From: Kocuria sp.
GTDB taxonomy: Bacteria > Actinomycetota > Actinomycetes > Actinomycetales > Micrococcaceae
Reading direction: 5' to 3'
Length of the DNA: 64,000 nt
Assembly: GCA_030524035.1 (NCBI GenBank)
Contig: JAUNHG010000003.1
Location: forward strand, 62,001-126,000
Shown: positions 36,732 to 46,132 of the stretch, in pieces
Numbering within the stretch: the stretch's first letter is position 1
Layout: each line of letters opens with the position of its first letter
Notes under the pieces: generated by a model
What the model saw: the letters and a program-made list of their open reading frames with translations, nothing else
What the model was told of the DNA's origin: nothing
Databases searched by the model: none
Translations under genes and position numbers: made by a program

Positions 36732-37406
36732 TCAGTGCAGAGCCAACAACATCTGGACCAGCGCGTCCAAAAAAGCGTCTACTTGCTGCTCTTCATAGGC
36801 CTGCTCCCGCAGGGCTGGGCCAAATACGGCGGTACGTACTCGGTCCGGGTGCACCGCCTCTGCCGTACTGAGCTCCTCCACAATCGCGTGGCATAGAGCG
36901 TCTACGTCAACCACCGCATATCCCCGAGTGTTGGCCCCCGAAGGCCTGCGGAAACGATGACCGTCCGGACGTTCTAAACGCCCAAAAATCAGGTCCGATA
37001 GTGCCCCCACTTCCTCTTCCCAGGCTTTAATGCCGTGAGTAGCGATGTAGGCACGATTTTCCTGACGCGCTACGGCATCTTCCAGCTGGTCCAATGCCGC
37101 GTCCACATCGGCGGGAACATACCCACCCTTGGCTCGACCAAATACAACCTCTCGCACATCACTACTGCTCACTAATGGTTTGTTGCGGCCCGAGGAGCGA
37201 TGCAGATCCGCTTCAGCCCGGTCTAAGTACTCATCAACGTCCTGGGTTTTGTACCCCCATTGGCGTTTGCCCACTCGGGTAAAACGTTCTCCTGGAGAAG
37301 GGGTCGCCAACACGGTATTACCCCATGCTGGTGTTGCGGTGGGATGACGAAAACTGTGAGTCATGCCGCGCGCTCCTGCCTGATCTGAGGGATCCGTGTT
37401 AGTCAT
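36732..37406 (-). CDS. DivIVA-repeat protein
   Basis: A 224-residue protein with four copies of the short DivIVA-type repeat, centred on GYKTQDVDEYLD (51), GYVPADVDAALD (95), GYAVVDVDAL (162) and AYEEQQVDAFLD (203). Actinobacterial DivIVA-domain proteins use this motif in cell-pole and wall-growth proteins. The long coiled coil of Wag31/DivIVA itself is absent, so this is a different family member with unknown function. It ends the frr-cdsA cluster, four bases before its neighbour cdsA. Confidence 0.8.
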   Translation of the reverse strand: MTNTDPSDQAGARGMTHSFRHPTATPAWGNTVLATPSPGERFTRVGKRQWGYKTQDVDEYLDRAEADLHRSSGRNKPLVSSSDVREVVFGRAKGGYVPADVDAALDQLEDAVARQENRAYIATHGIKAWEEEVGALSDLIFGRLERPDGHRFRRPSGANTRGYAVVDVDALCHAIVEELSTAEAVHPDRVRTAVFGPALREQAYEEQQVDAFLDALVQMLLALH

Positions 37407-37409
37407 CTC

Positions 37410-38276
37410 TCAGCCTTGGAAAATCTGGAGTAATTCGAATACGACGTAACCGACCGGAGCCACAAAAACGATGGAATCAATACGATCCATGACCCCACCG
37501 TGGCCTGGAAGTAACGTCCCCATATCTTTCACGCCGATTTCTCGCTTGACCATGGATTCGGCGAAATCCCCCAGGGCAGCCACCCACACCAAACAAAATG
37601 CCAGGATGGGGCCGTGCCACCACGGACTATCCAACATCACAACAACCAGGATGCTGGCCAGGATCATGGAGCCGAACATGGACCCGGCGAATCCTTCCCA
37701 GGTCTTCTTAGGGCTAATGCGTGGCGCCATAGGGTGTTTACCAAATAACACCCCGGCGAAGTATCCAAAAGTATCGTTACCAACCGCCATCAGAATCACG
37801 GTCAACACTTTGGCGCCGCCTTGCTCTGTTCTAAAGAGCAGCACCAAAAGAGACAGACATAAAGCCACCCAGGTCAGCGCAAATAAAGCGCCCATGACCG
37901 AGAGCACCATGCCTTGTTTTGGACCAAAAACCCTGACCATGATCACCACAAGGGAAACCACCACGGTGGCAATCAACAATGCCTCCGCACCACCCAAAAA
38001 AGCAGCCAGTGGCATCACAGCAGCACCCACAACAGCAGGGGTGATCGGAATTTTAATGCCACCATGCTCCAACGCCCGGCAGACTTCGTACACCCCCAGC
38101 GCCGCTGCGGCACCGGCCAACATGGCCACCACGGGTGGATACAAAAACAGTCCCGTCAACAACATTGTCAAAAGCACAACGGCAACACCGACCGCCGCCG
38201 GCAAATCCCTACCCGCGCGGGACTGTTGAGTTGCTGGCGGAGGTTGTTGTTGGGTGGTGTTCGGAACGGAAGGCAT
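37410..38276 (-). CDS. cdsA: Phosphatidate cytidylyltransferase
   Basis: A 288-residue membrane enzyme that makes CDP-diacylglycerol from phosphatidate and CTP. About seven membrane segments are visible. The C-terminal signature around GDFAESMVKREIGVKDMG, with LLPGHGGVMDRIDS, is diagnostic. RISPKKTWEG appears slightly before it. The N-terminal ~30 residues are Gln/Pro rich. Its ATG shares one base with the frr stop (TGATG), so translation is coupled. Confidence 0.94.
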   Translation of the reverse strand: MPSVPNTTQQQPPPATQQSRAGRDLPAAVGVAVVLLTMLLTGLFLYPPVVAMLAGAAAALGVYEVCRALEHGGIKIPITPAVVGAAVMPLAAFLGGAEALLIATVVVSLVVIMVRVFGPKQGMVLSVMGALFALTWVALCLSLLVLLFRTEQGGAKVLTVILMAVGNDTFGYFAGVLFGKHPMAPRISPKKTWEGFAGSMFGSMILASILVVVMLDSPWWHGPILAFCLVWVAALGDFAESMVKREIGVKDMGTLLPGHGGVMDRIDSIVFVAPVGYVVFELLQIFQG

Positions 38277-38833
38277 CAGACCTGGAGCAGCTCGGCTTCC
38301 TTGTTTTTGAGCATGGCATCAATCTGATCAATGTGCTTTTTTGTTGAAGCGTCTAGGTCTTTTTCGGCCCGCTTACCTTCGTCTTCGCCAATCTGCCCGT
38401 CTTTCACGAGCTTTTCGATGGCGTCCTTAGCCTGGCGACGCACATTGCGCACTGCAATACGAGCATCCTCGGCCTTAGTGTGAACAACTTTCACGTATTC
38501 TTTTCGGCGCTCTTCAGTCAGCTCAGGCATCACCACGCGAATCACGTTACCGTCATTTGCCGGGTTAGCCCCGAGTTCAGATTCACGCAGAGCCTTCTCA
38601 ATATCCCCTAGTGCAGCTCGGTCATATGGGGTAATCAGCAGAGTCCGGGCTTCCGGGTTCTGGAAAGAGGCCAACTGCTGCAATGGGGTCGGCGCGCCGT
38701 AGTACTCCACCAGCACATTGGAAAACAAGGAGGGATTAGCGCGTCCAGTGCGCACGGCGGCGAACTCTTCAGAAGCGTTGTCCACCGCCTTGCCCATACG
38801 GGTGACGACGTCGGACTGGATATCAGAGATCAC
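38276..38833 (-). CDS. frr: Ribosome recycling factor
   Basis: A 185-residue factor that splits post-termination ribosomes with EF-G. It shows VRTGRANPSLF, YYGAPTPLQQLA, the long three-helix bundle and RRQAKDAIEKL near the C-terminus. The GTG at 38833 has AAGGAG six bases upstream; the open frame to 38887 adds 18 unrelated residues. It lies 148 bases after pyrH, in the standard rpsB-tsf-pyrH-frr-cdsA order. Confidence 0.95.
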   Translation of the reverse strand: MISDIQSDVVTRMGKAVDNASEEFAAVRTGRANPSLFSNVLVEYYGAPTPLQQLASFQNPEARTLLITPYDRAALGDIEKALRESELGANPANDGNVIRVVMPELTEERRKEYVKVVHTKAEDARIAVRNVRRQAKDAIEKLVKDGQIGEDEGKRAEKDLDASTKKHIDQIDAMLKNKEAELLQV

Positions 38834-38981
38834 GGTCAACTCCTTCTGATGGCGTTCGGCGCGGCTGCCGAGCGGATTCAATGACAATTACATGGCCAGC
38901 TGCAGTACATCACACACGTACGGGTGCGGGACTGGATGCAAGTTTACGCGGGCATCATGGGTGATGGTCCCCGCAGCTACC

Positions 38982-39755
38982 TCAGACCGTGATGAGCGTA
39001 CCGAGATCTTCCCCCAACACGGCACGACTGACATTGCCCGGTTCCTGCATTCCAAAGACTCGCATGGTCACGTTGTTGTCACGGCAGAGAGAAAAAGCCG
39101 TCTGGTCCATAACACGGATGTTTTGCCTCAAAGCATCGTCGTAGGTCAAAGCATCAAGCTTCTGAGCTGCCGGGTTAGTGCGAGGGTCATCCGTGTACAC
39201 ACCATCCACACCGTTCTTTCCCACTAAAACTTCATCAGCGTGGACTTCCAAGGCACGCTGGGCCGCTACGGTGTCCGTGGAAAAGTACGGAAGACCTGCA
39301 CCTGCCCCAAAGATCACTACACGATCCTTTTCCATGTGCCGGATGGCCCGCCGTGGAATGTAAGCCTCCGCGACCTGTTCCATAGAGATTGCCGATTGAA
39401 CGCGGGTGTCCACACCACACTGTTCCAAAAAATCTTGCAATGCCAAGCAGTTCATCACGGTGCCTAGCATTCCCATGTAGTCGGCGCGGGAACGGTCCAT
39501 CCCGGCACTAGATAGCTCAGCCCCCCGAAAGAAGTTGCCACCGCCCACCACCACAGAGGTTTCCACCTGTCCTACGGTGGCTGCAATTTGTTCAGCGATA
39601 TCGCGAACAACCGAGGTGTCCAGACCTACCTCACCCCCGCCGAAGACTTCACCGGAAAGTTTGAGCAAAACCCGACGACGGCGACGGCCCTGATCGGCGT
39701 CACGTCCGGCACGTACGGCGTCATCTTTGATTTCTGAAAGGCTGGAGATCGGCAT
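38982..39755 (-). CDS. pyrH: UMP kinase
   Basis: A 257-residue amino-acid-kinase-fold enzyme that makes UDP. It carries [13 protein letters not shown] (about 27-39), [10 protein letters not shown], the [17 protein letters not shown] helix and [12 protein letters not shown]. The N-terminal ~25 residues are longer than in enteric enzymes. The ATG at 39755 follows GGGAG; an in-frame start at 39827 is unlikely. It is separated from tsf by a strong hairpin, so it likely has its own promoter. Confidence 0.94.
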   Translation of the reverse strand: MPISSLSEIKDDAVRAGRDADQGRRRRRVLLKLSGEVFGGGEVGLDTSVVRDIAEQIAATVGQVETSVVVGGGNFFRGAELSSAGMDRSRADYMGMLGTVMNCLALQDFLEQCGVDTRVQSAISMEQVAEAYIPRRAIRHMEKDRVVIFGAGAGLPYFSTDTVAAQRALEVHADEVLVGKNGVDGVYTDDPRTNPAAQKLDALTYDDALRQNIRVMDQTAFSLCRDNNVTMRVFGMQEPGNVSRAVLGEDLGTLITV

Positions 39756-39901
39756 GGGTGCTCCCAACGTGGTCCTACTAATGAACGGTTCTTGTGGATA
39801 TAACGCAACGCTACGGTACCCACACACGAACCTGATTCAGCATAACGGGCCAATACCGCACCACCGCTGTCCAACAAGGCACATTGCGCACTGGAACAGA
39901 C

Positions 39902-39944
39902 CACGGCGCCCCGGCTGACAGACAGAGTCAGCCGGGGCGCCGTG
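39902..39944 (-). terminator. 18-bp perfect hairpin after tsf
   Basis: CACGGCGCCCCGGCTGAC (39902-39919) pairs perfectly with 39927-39944 across a seven-base loop. It lies 68 bases after the tsf stop. Only scattered T residues follow on the minus strand, so release may rely on the stem strength. Confidence 0.75.
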
Positions 39945-40012
39945 AATTATTCGCTGAAGTTACACCGCCACGGGACGGCGCGGTGACCTTTGCTTCAGAG
40001 TCTCACGAAGGG

Positions 40013-40843
40013 TCAGGAACCCACGCGGAATCGAGCGAAACCCGTAGCCTTGGCACCGGCGTTTTCCAGGAAAGTGCCTACCGACACCTTGGAGTCTTTC
40101 GCGAAATCTTGATCCACCAGCACCGATTCCTTGTAGAAACCGTTCATCCGACCTTCAACGATCTTCGGCAAGATCTGCTCCGGTTTACCTTCGGCACGTG
40201 CGGTTTCTTCTGCCACGCGCTGCTCATTGGCGACGGTGTCTGCGGGAACTTCGTCACGGGACAGGAAGGCCGGGGACATCGCCGCGATATGCACTGCAAC
40301 GTCGTGCGCGGCTTCGGTCACATCCTGGCCGTCAACAGCCAACAGCACACCCACCTGAGCGGGAAGATCCTTGGAGGTGCGGTGGAGGTAAAGCTCCACA
40401 TTGTTACCTTCCACGCGCGCAACACGGCGGACAACAACTTTTTCACCCAGCAACGCACCGGTTTCGGTCACCACGTCAGACACTTTCTGACCGTCAACTT
40501 CAGTGGCCAGTAGGGTGTCCAGATCAGCGATGTCATGAGCAACGACCGCGTCCATGACTTTTTCGCCAAACGCGACAAAAGGATCGGCCTTAGCCACAAA
40601 GTCGGTTTCTGAGTTGACCTCAACCAAGTAACCCTTGTTGCCTTCGATACGACCCACAATGATGCCCTCAGCGGTGGTGCGCCCTTCGCGCTTCGTGACG
40701 CCCTTCAGGCCCTTCACCCGAATGATTTCCAGGGCTTTCTGCTGGTCGCCATCGGCCTCATCCAGGGCTTTCTTGACGTCAAGCATGCCGGCACCAGTGC
40801 GTTCACGCAGTTCTTTGATGTCTTTGGCGGTGTAGTTCGCCAT
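40013..40843 (-). CDS. tsf: Elongation factor Ts
   Basis: A 276-residue nucleotide-exchange factor for EF-Tu. It shows the N-terminal ELRERTGAGMLDVKKAL with UBA-like helices, EGIIVGRIEGNKGYLVEVNSETDFV at about 60-85 and KILPKIVEGRMNGFYKE in the C-terminal half. The size fits the actinobacterial form. It starts 12 bases after the rpsB stop, as nearly everywhere in bacteria. Confidence 0.96.
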   Translation of the reverse strand: MANYTAKDIKELRERTGAGMLDVKKALDEADGDQQKALEIIRVKGLKGVTKREGRTTAEGIIVGRIEGNKGYLVEVNSETDFVAKADPFVAFGEKVMDAVVAHDIADLDTLLATEVDGQKVSDVVTETGALLGEKVVVRRVARVEGNNVELYLHRTSKDLPAQVGVLLAVDGQDVTEAAHDVAVHIAAMSPAFLSRDEVPADTVANEQRVAEETARAEGKPEQILPKIVEGRMNGFYKESVLVDQDFAKDSKVSVGTFLENAGAKATGFARFRVGS

Positions 40844-40855
40844 AGTGTTAGCTCC

Positions 40856-41728
40856 TCAGTTCTCGTTCGTGCCTGCGGCGGCCTCAGATGCACCTTCTGC
40901 TGTTTCAGCAGCTTCTGCCTCCGTGCTTTCTGCGGTCTGAGCCTCAGCAGCAGCCTTCTGCTCGTTGTGCTGTTCCAACAGCTCACGCTCCCATTCAGCC
41001 ATGGGCTCTTCGGCAGCACTGCCGGAACCTCCACGCCCGGAACGAGCCAAAAGACCTTCGGCCACGGCGTCTGCAACCACACGGGTCAGCAGGTTCACGG
41101 AACGGATAGCGTCATCGTTACCCGGGATCGGGAATGTCACTTCGTCAGGGTCACAGTTGGTGTCCAGGATAGCGACGACCGGAATACCCAGCTTCTGGGC
41201 TTCATCAATGGCCAAGTGCTCTTTTTTAGTGTCCACGATCCACACCATGGAAGGCGTCTTGGACAAGTTGCGGATACCGCCCAGGGTTCGCTCCAGTTTT
41301 TCCTTCTCCCGGCGCAGCAGCAACAGTTCTTTCTTGGTGTACTGAGAGCCCGCCACATCCTCGAAATCAATCTGTTCGAGTTCTTTCATGCGGTCAATGC
41401 GCTTGGAAACAGTTTGGAAGTTGGTCAGCATGCCACCCAACCAGCGGTGGTTAACGTACGGCATGTTGACACGGGTTGCCTGATCAGCGATAGCTTCCTG
41501 TGCCTGCTTTTTGGTGCCCACGAACAGGATGGTGCCGCCGTGTGCCACGGTGGACTTCACGGCCTCGAATGCACGGTCGATGTAGGACAGTGAATTCTGC
41601 AAGTCGATGATGTAGATGCCATTGCGTTCAGTCATGATGAAACGCTTCATCTTCGGGTTCCAGCGGCGGGTCTGGTGCCCGAAGTGCACGCCGCTGTCCA
41701 GCAGCTGGCGCATGGTGACGACTGACAT
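40856..41728 (-). CDS. rpsB: Small ribosomal subunit protein S2
   Basis: A 290-residue 30S protein. It shows [20 protein letters not shown] (about 8-27), [12 protein letters not shown] and [12 protein letters not shown]. The C-terminal 40 residues are acidic and Ala/Glu rich, an actinobacterial extension. The ATG at 41728 has AAGGAG seven bases upstream; the frame is open to 41785. It is preceded by a long structured leader and divergent from the M23 peptidase gene. Confidence 0.96.
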   Translation of the reverse strand: MSVVTMRQLLDSGVHFGHQTRRWNPKMKRFIMTERNGIYIIDLQNSLSYIDRAFEAVKSTVAHGGTILFVGTKKQAQEAIADQATRVNMPYVNHRWLGGMLTNFQTVSKRIDRMKELEQIDFEDVAGSQYTKKELLLLRREKEKLERTLGGIRNLSKTPSMVWIVDTKKEHLAIDEAQKLGIPVVAILDTNCDPDEVTFPIPGNDDAIRSVNLLTRVVADAVAEGLLARSGRGGSGSAAEEPMAEWERELLEQHNEQKAAAEAQTAESTEAEAAETAEGASEAAAGTNEN

Positions 41729-42191
41729 GTCGTTACTCCTTGAGAAAGATGTGCTCTCGCGCCCCTGGTCCGGGAAACGGAACACGGTTGGTGGTTGTCG
41801 GCCACTTCCGGTGGAAGGACCCCTGGCGCATCACGTCCACCGGACTACACAAGGAAAGACCCGGTTTCCGCCCGCTACCGGGACTCCTGATGGAGGTCCA
41901 GGACCACAGCAGGCGGGTCGCGTCACCAAGCCCTCGTCAGCAACTACTGACGAGGCGGTGAAACACGACAGCTATGCGCGCGAAGTCAATGCCCAGAGCG
42001 CGTCGGGCACGCATTTCCAGAACTGGTTATTTTCAAACCCGATCACACAGCTAGCCCCGACTCTAGACACTGCAGGCGTCGATCCTACTACATACGGCAC
42101 CCTGAAGCCCCTTTTCCTGAGCTTCTAGCCCTGACGACTCCACAGTCATGCACGTTCGGGGATCTTTTCCGGGAAAACTACCCATAGCGGG
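41729..42191 (-). promoter_or_regulatory. rpsB leader and divergent promoter region
   Basis: This 463-base gene-free stretch holds at least two clear inverted repeats. CCTCGTCAG/CTGACGAGG (41932-41955) is a 9-bp stem with a six-base loop, and CCGGTGGA/TCCACCGG (41809-41843) is an 8-bp stem. Other GC-rich pairings are possible between. It must contain the promoters for rpsB (minus) and the M23 gene (plus). Autoregulation by S2 through such a leader is known in other bacteria; here it is only suggested by the folding. Confidence 0.5.
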
Positions 42192-42842
42192 ATGACAGCC
42201 ACCCACAACGACAGCCCACCCGATCAGAGTATGCCCATGAGAACGACATCACGTTGGACCCCGCTGCCCATGCTCTTAGTCACGATGGTTTTATTGCCTC
42301 ACAGCTTGGTGTTCCCCACCGGCACCGCACCAGCCGCTGCGGCTCCCTCACTGTTCAGCATTGCCGCCACGCCTTTGACACCAACTTCACCTGCCGATGA
42401 GGAGAAGTTGGCACAACACCGCGGCCAATGGGAGTCGCCGACCGGTTCAGCGCCCAAGGTGGTGAAAGATTTTCAGCCACCGGCCCAAAAGTGGCTCTCC
42501 GGTCACCGCGGGGTGGATCTGACGGTCTCGCTCAACGGCCAGGTGCGAGCACCAGCTGACGGCACCGTGACTCACGTAGGGAAAGTCGTGGACCGTAACA
42601 CCATCACGATTGATCATGGGGACGGTTTGAGATCAAGTTTTGAGCCGGTAGATAGCAACCTCAAGCGTGGAGATCGCGTACGCAAGGGCCAAGTGATCGG
42701 GGTGTTATCCAACGGCGATCACTGCATGTTTTCTCTCCGCGCCTGTGTGCACTGGGGTGTACGGCTTGACGACGAGTACGTGAATCCCTTGCAATTCATC
42801 GGAGCTTTTTTACCTTCTGTACTTTTACCGCTTCCAGACTGA
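42192..42842 (+). CDS. Secreted M23 peptidase (LytM-type)
   Basis: A 216-residue protein with a signal-like hydrophobic segment (PMLLVTMVLLPHSLVFPTG, about 26-44) and an Ala-Pro stretch after it. The M23 domain begins around residue 90 with SGHRGVDLTV, continues with VRAPADGTVTHVGKV and ends with CVHWGVRLDDEYVNPL. It should cleave peptidoglycan cross-links outside the membrane. The start is uncertain: an ATG at 42237 would begin MRTTSRW. In Mycobacterium an M23 protein (Rv2891) likewise stands divergent to rpsB. Confidence 0.85.
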   Translation: MTATHNDSPPDQSMPMRTTSRWTPLPMLLVTMVLLPHSLVFPTGTAPAAAAPSLFSIAATPLTPTSPADEEKLAQHRGQWESPTGSAPKVVKDFQPPAQKWLSGHRGVDLTVSLNGQVRAPADGTVTHVGKVVDRNTITIDHGDGLRSSFEPVDSNLKRGDRVRKGQVIGVLSNGDHCMFSLRACVHWGVRLDDEYVNPLQFIGAFLPSVLLPLPD

Positions 42843-42986
42843 CACCCCTATCCATACTGATTGGCACCGTGATCTTCATAAAAACGCGCACCTTGGAAGC
42901 AAACGGCCCTCATGTAAACCACAAAAGCACAGCACAGGCCGCGTGGCATGATATTTTTAATTCTTTTTCAAGTAATCTAATGGTCC

Positions 42987-43628
42987 ATGACCTTCACCCG
43001 ACGCAACACGTTAAAACTCGCCTGGGGCGCTCCCACCATTGCTCTCGCTACACCGGCACCATCGTACGCAGTATCCCCAAACAGCATCGCCAAATTTGGA
43101 CAAGTGAACTCCGGTCAAGGTTTCAGCATTGTCAAGTCAGTACAACCAACCGCTGGACTCGCCGGCGGATACATAGACACGCGCGGTATTGGCGCCAATG
43201 GCAATGGTTTACTGGACCCTGCATCGTCCACTGGAATATGGCTTGAAGGAACCGGGAATTCTGCTCTGATTCAAACGGTCACCGTGCAGTACACATTCAC
43301 AAATCAGGTGGTGGTTAACCAGAACCCGGGCAGCTACGCCAATGTCACCGGAAAAGAGAAATGGAGCACGCCAACTACCTTAAATGGGTGGACACTCACG
43401 GCAACAGCCACAACCATTACGCTGACGTGGACTCAGCCATATGAGGTCACAATTTCCACATCGACCCCAAGAAGCGGAACATACCTACCGGGATACTTTG
43501 TGAATTTTTCATTCACATCAGCACGCGCCGGGTCTGGAAGAATCCAGACCACCTACACCATGAAATACCAAGACGCCGATGGTCCAGATACCTGGACCAA
43601 AAAGACATCAGGCACGCAAACAATCTGA
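42987..43628 (+). CDS. Tat-exported protein, beta-rich, unknown
   Basis: A 213-residue protein opening TFTRRNTLKLAWGAPTIA, a twin-arginine signal with the Ala-x-Ala site near residue 28. The mature part is Thr/Ser/Gly rich with alternating short strands and no cysteine, resembling a secreted beta-sandwich. No catalytic motif or known family was recognised. Its base composition is more AT-rich than its neighbours and the ribosome-binding site is poor, so horizontal transfer is possible. It sits between the M23 gene and a tRNA. Confidence 0.7.
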   Translation: MTFTRRNTLKLAWGAPTIALATPAPSYAVSPNSIAKFGQVNSGQGFSIVKSVQPTAGLAGGYIDTRGIGANGNGLLDPASSTGIWLEGTGNSALIQTVTVQYTFTNQVVVNQNPGSYANVTGKEKWSTPTTLNGWTLTATATTITLTWTQPYEVTISTSTPRSGTYLPGYFVNFSFTSARAGSGRIQTTYTMKYQDADGPDTWTKKTSGTQTI

Positions 43629-43673
43629 GTTCACCACGGTATCCAGTGCAAAAACCCTTAGCCAATCGCAACC

Positions 43674-43704
43674 GCCCCCGCCAGGACGTGGTCCCGACGG
43701 GGGC
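43674..43704 (-). terminator. Hairpin downstream of the CAU tRNA gene
   Basis: GCCCCCG (43674-43680) and CGGGGGC (43698-43704) pair perfectly across a 17-base loop, just after the tRNA on the minus strand. It may also serve the convergent Tat-protein gene that ends at 43628. There is no real T-run. Confidence 0.5.
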
Positions 43705-43709
43705 TGGGG

Positions 43710-43783
43710 TAGGGCGAGTGGGGCTTGAACCCACGACCAAAGGATTATGAGTCCTCTGCTCTGACCAGCTGAGCTATCGCCCC
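43710..43783 (-). tRNA. tRNA with CAU anticodon (Met or lysidine-type Ile2)
   Basis: The 74-base cloverleaf has D-loop AGCTCAGCTGGTCAGAGC, anticodon stem AGGA-CTCATAA-TCCT (anticodon CAT) and T-arm GTGGGTTCAAGCCCCAC. Acceptor arms are GGGGCGA and TCGCCCT, giving a first G-U pair, with discriminator A. CCA is not encoded. The GGAC..AATCC stem and the lack of initiator features (three G-C pairs) exclude initiator Met. Whether it is elongator Met or Ile2(CAU) cannot be decided by eye. Confidence 0.9.
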
Positions 43784-43850
43784 TAGCCTGAGCGCACACA
43801 AGGATGAAAACCATCCACGCGGTCGCACGACATGCCCAGTCTAGCGGAGA

Positions 43851-45173
43851 CTACGACTCGTCAAGTACGGGCCAATTCGCCAACAAACGCTGTGGCTCCG
43901 CTCCCTGGTACATTCGCTCAAAAGCACGCACCGTGGCATCAAAGCTGTGTTGCTCCACTAACCGCCTACTCGCCTCCCCCATCGCACGGCGTCGGTCGTC
44001 CGACAAGGCGAAGAAATGCACAAGCCTTTCCGCAACGGCAACATCATCCCCCGGAGGAAATAACCACCCATTAACGCCCGGATCCACCAAGTGCGGCAAT
44101 GCGCGAGCATCAGCCAGTAACACTGGCCGGGAAGCAGCCATGGCTTCCAAAGTCACCAAAGACTGCAGCTCCGCAGTGCCCGGCTGCGAAAAAATATCAG
44201 CACTGAGATATGCCTTCCGCAGATCATCATCAGAAATGAACCCCCGGAAATGCACACGATCCGCGACACCCAACAATGCGGCTAAATCTGCCAAAGCCCG
44301 GTACTCGCCACCCTGCCCGACCACTTCCATCACAGCATCCGTACGATCTCTGATCCGAGCAAGCGCCCGAATCAGAACATCCACATTCTTTTCAGGATCC
44401 AGACGTCCCACAAACAAAATCGTTGGATGCTCACGGTGCTGCGGGATCTCCCCCGGACATAACTGGTAGTCCTGCACTGAAATCCCATTAGACAGCGCAT
44501 ACACCGGATACGTGAACCCGTTAGCTTTCATGGCTTCCACCGCCAACGGAGTAGGGGCGGTCACGACGTCACAGAGCCGAAAGACACGGGCCATATCCCG
44601 CCAAGAGACCCTGCGATACATCCGACGAATCACACCCGGCAACGGCAGATGTTGTTCAATATTCTGCGGAATGAAGTGGTTTGTGCCAATCAGCTTGATA
44701 CCACGCTGATGAGCTTCCCGGGCAAACAATCGGCCCAGAATGTAGTGGCATTCAATGTGCACAACATCCGGTTGAACCTCATCCAAAATTTGCCTGATTT
44801 CCCCGCTCACTTCCCACGGCAAACACAAGTTAAAAGTGGTGTAGGTGAAAGCGGTATGCGAGCGTAATCGGTGCTCAGTCACCCGGCCATCCATCCGACG
44901 GATCGAATGCCCACGCCCCGGCCTAGGAGCTGCCACATGAACGTTGTGCCCCCGCTGAGCCATAGCCTGAGCTAATCGCCGCGAAAATTGCGCAGACCCA
45001 TTAATGTCCGGAGGGTAAGTTTCTGCCACCACCAAAACAGTCAGTGCACCATCAACTGGGGTCACACCAAGGGCACTGTCTTCTGCCTGAAGCCGATAAT
45101 CATCGCGGATGCGACCACGGGGATCCGGAGAATCGTCCGGAGTAGAAATATTGCCGTGTTCATGGTGCGGCAC
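43851..45173 (-). CDS. GT4-family glycosyltransferase
   Basis: A 440-residue GT-B enzyme. After a ~40-residue N-terminal tail come TVLVVAETYPPDINGSAQFSR and DVVHIECHYILG. The nucleotide-sugar half has ILFVGRLDPEKNVDVLI, a GNGI-like ALSNGIS, and the EX7E region SQPGTAELQSLVTLEAMA. This places it in family GT4 with mannosyl- and glucosyl-transferases acting on lipid carriers in mycolata; the exact sugar and acceptor are not clear. Its start is five bases from the next membrane-protein gene, so the two may act together. Confidence 0.88.
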   Translation of the reverse strand: MPHHEHGNISTPDDSPDPRGRIRDDYRLQAEDSALGVTPVDGALTVLVVAETYPPDINGSAQFSRRLAQAMAQRGHNVHVAAPRPGRGHSIRRMDGRVTEHRLRSHTAFTYTTFNLCLPWEVSGEIRQILDEVQPDVVHIECHYILGRLFAREAHQRGIKLIGTNHFIPQNIEQHLPLPGVIRRMYRRVSWRDMARVFRLCDVVTAPTPLAVEAMKANGFTYPVYALSNGISVQDYQLCPGEIPQHREHPTILFVGRLDPEKNVDVLIRALARIRDRTDAVMEVVGQGGEYRALADLAALLGVADRVHFRGFISDDDLRKAYLSADIFSQPGTAELQSLVTLEAMAASRPVLLADARALPHLVDPGVNGWLFPPGDDVAVAERLVHFFALSDDRRRAMGEASRRLVEQHSFDATVRAFERMYQGAEPQRLLANWPVLDES

Positions 45174-45178
45174 GGGGA

Positions 45179-46132
45179 TTAGTCCTCCTGAGAGTCGACC
45201 TGCCGAATGTGAGTGATTCCGTGAACGATGCCTAACTCACCGGTTTTGGCGGCTTGGGCAACCGTCAATTTGGCAAGCACTTCTGGGTGATACCTGGATA
45301 ACTGACGCACCCCTACAACGGAAACCGCCCCACTAGTTAACAGGGTGAACGCCGCCACCGTACCGAACTGCGGCCCAGCTTCACCCAACACACCCAAGCC
45401 CAACAGAACGCCCACGATGGGGTCCACCACGGTCAAGCCAGCCATCACCAGTTCCGGCGGTCCCACAGCATAAGCGCTCTGCACTAACCACCCGCCCAAT
45501 GCCGCGGCGAGCACCAGACCAATCAGGTTGTCATAGTCAATGCGTTGCCACCATGCGCCAGTTGTTGTGTGGAGGTGCATGGAGAGCACTCTCACTTGAA
45601 CTGCCACAAACCCATATAAAGTGCCAGCAGCAAATAAATAGAAAACTGCCCGATGATGTTCCTGCAGCACAACCATGCCGAGACAGACCAGAACAACCAC
45701 CGCCACCAGCAAATAGTTAACCATGTCAGCAGCGCGATCAGCGATGGTCAACGCTGGGTCTGTCGACCATACAGATGTCACCACGAACACCGTAGCGCCA
45801 CCCACGCATAGGCCTATGGCACGCCAGGTGGCCTGGTTAATAGACCACCCTTTGTGATGCGAATGCAGCACAGTGGTAATCACCAAACCCAACACCCCAA
45901 CGGGTTGCACCACAGTCACAGGGGCCATGCTTAGAGCAACCACATTGCATACGGTTCCCACGGCCAAGAACACCAAGCCCAGCGTCCATCGGGGAGAGCG
46001 CAAAACCTCCAGAAAATTGCGCACCGACAACGCACCTGCGCTGCGATTAGCAACTGCGACAGATTGGGCATAAGTCCCCCACGCCAGACCAGCTGCTGAA
46101 AGCATGGCTAGACCTATCGCGATCCAGAGCAT
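45179..46132 (-). CDS. DMT/EamA-like multi-pass transporter
   Basis: A 317-residue membrane protein with about nine or ten hydrophobic segments, beginning MLWIAIGLAMLSAAGLAWG. Repeated AL..APVTVVQPVG and PELVMAGLTVVDPIVGVLLG segments mark the DMT (drug/metabolite) superfamily, with resemblance to the NIPA/DMT group. The ATG at 46132 follows GGGAGG; the open frame to 46309 would run into the strong hairpin 46259-46306 and is rejected. It is grouped with the downstream glycosyltransferase, possibly moving a lipid or sugar precursor. Confidence 0.8.
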   Translation of the reverse strand: MLWIAIGLAMLSAAGLAWGTYAQSVAVANRSAGALSVRNFLEVLRSPRWTLGLVFLAVGTVCNVVALSMAPVTVVQPVGVLGLVITTVLHSHHKGWSINQATWRAIGLCVGGATVFVVTSVWSTDPALTIADRAADMVNYLLVAVVVLVCLGMVVLQEHHRAVFYLFAAGTLYGFVAVQVRVLSMHLHTTTGAWWQRIDYDNLIGLVLAAALGGWLVQSAYAVGPPELVMAGLTVVDPIVGVLLGLGVLGEAGPQFGTVAAFTLLTSGAVSVVGVRQLSRYHPEVLAKLTVAQAAKTGELGIVHGITHIRQVDSQED

